Shown here: piece by piece, positions 51,889 through 51,943 of the stretch
Position numbering within the stretch: the first letter of the stretch is position 1
How the letters are laid out: every line of letters begins with the position of its first letter
Assembly: GCA_002399735.1 (NCBI GenBank)
Contig: DHEF01000034.1
Coordinates: 30,144 to 82,086, forward strand
From: Chitinophagaceae bacterium UBA4857
Lineage (GTDB): Bacteria; Bacteroidota; Bacteroidia; Chitinophagales; Chitinophagaceae
DNA: 51,943 nucleotides
Direction: 5' to 3'
The notes under the pieces: model-generated
Database searches by the model: none
Seen by the model: only the letters and a program-made list of their open reading frames with translations
What the model was told of the DNA's origin: nothing
Position numbers and translations under genes: made by a program

Positions 51889-51943
51889 GCAATGCCCAAT
51901 AGAATTACAGAACGTACAAATGATAGTCTTTAATTCATTTCCA
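51889..51943 (+). repeat. Dispersed intergenic repeat A plus left half of palindrome C, cut by the window end
   Basis: GCAATGCCCAATAGAATTAC, AGAACGTAC, then TAGTCTTTAATTCATTTCCA as in 13856-13875. The sequence stops exactly at the palindrome centre whose other half opens the window. Confidence 0.8.

Noticed and set aside
1..51943. Circular replicon (the two ends look joinable)
   Set aside because: The ends match only because both lie in one palindromic repeat family, and the gene content is chromosomal housekeeping.
1..51943. tRNA, rRNA, CRISPR array, prophage or insertion sequence
   Set aside because: No T-loop motif in a cloverleaf, no regularly spaced identical repeats with unique spacers, and no transposase, integrase or phage gene was found. 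The dispersed repeats are too variable and too scattered for a CRISPR.

Overview
The window is a stretch of chromosome from an AT-rich member of the Bacteroidota, most likely a Chitinophagaceae-like organism; the genus cannot be fixed from sequence alone. The evidence is a NUDIX-type AraR regulator beside arabinose genes, a TamL-type lipoprotein Omp85, a type IX secretion plug-domain protein, the ftsY-DUF4295-rpmG-rpmB cluster, a short LeuA, a SusC/TonB-style outer-membrane receptor, and promoters with the Bacteroidota -7 element TAnnTTTG (a good -33 TTTG is present at 48159-48188). No tRNA, rRNA, CRISPR, phage or transposase gene is seen.

Layout. 1-3.9 kb: an aldehyde dehydrogenase and a DapA-like lyase under an AraC regulator, probably the lower half of 4-hydroxyproline breakdown to 2-oxoglutarate. 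4.2-10.4 kb: L-arabinose catabolism (araR, araB, araD, a lipoprotein mutarotase, araA), split by a repeat-filled gap. 10.5-17.9 kb: secreted peptidases (DUF885, M1, DPP IV-like S9B) with a second AraC regulator that is a paralogue of the first. 18-25.6 kb: small exported or membrane proteins of unknown role, a LuxE-type acyl-protein synthetase, a UbiA-like membrane protein, a class C acid phosphatase lipoprotein and pdxJ. 25.7-33.6 kb: SRP RNA, a transaldolase-like aldolase, the T9SS plug protein, a LolE-type permease, a SpoU methyltransferase, TamL and TruB. 33.8-41.5 kb: prolyl oligopeptidase, ftsY and ribosomal proteins, an outer-membrane receptor and a TPR protein. 41.6-51.8 kb: etfBA, a bifunctional nuclease, ispE, rocD, a VIT1-like transporter, conserved unknowns and leuA.

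The genes are mostly ordinary. The unusual content is between them. At least four families of short dispersed repeats fill most intergenic gaps over 250 bp. Two of these families keep a constant frame around a hairpin whose sequence differs completely between copies while remaining self-complementary. Both window ends fall inside the same palindromic repeat, which suggests the window is a contig broken by an assembly repeat.

How the genes work together: arabinose enters glycolysis and the pentose phosphate pathway through AraA, AraB and AraD, with the transaldolase-like protein able to act downstream. Secreted prolyl-specific peptidases and the hydroxyproline-type genes could together use proline- or hydroxyproline-rich peptides. 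SRP RNA and FtsY belong to one targeting pathway; LolE-type permease, TamL, the T9SS plug protein and the TonB receptor all concern the envelope.
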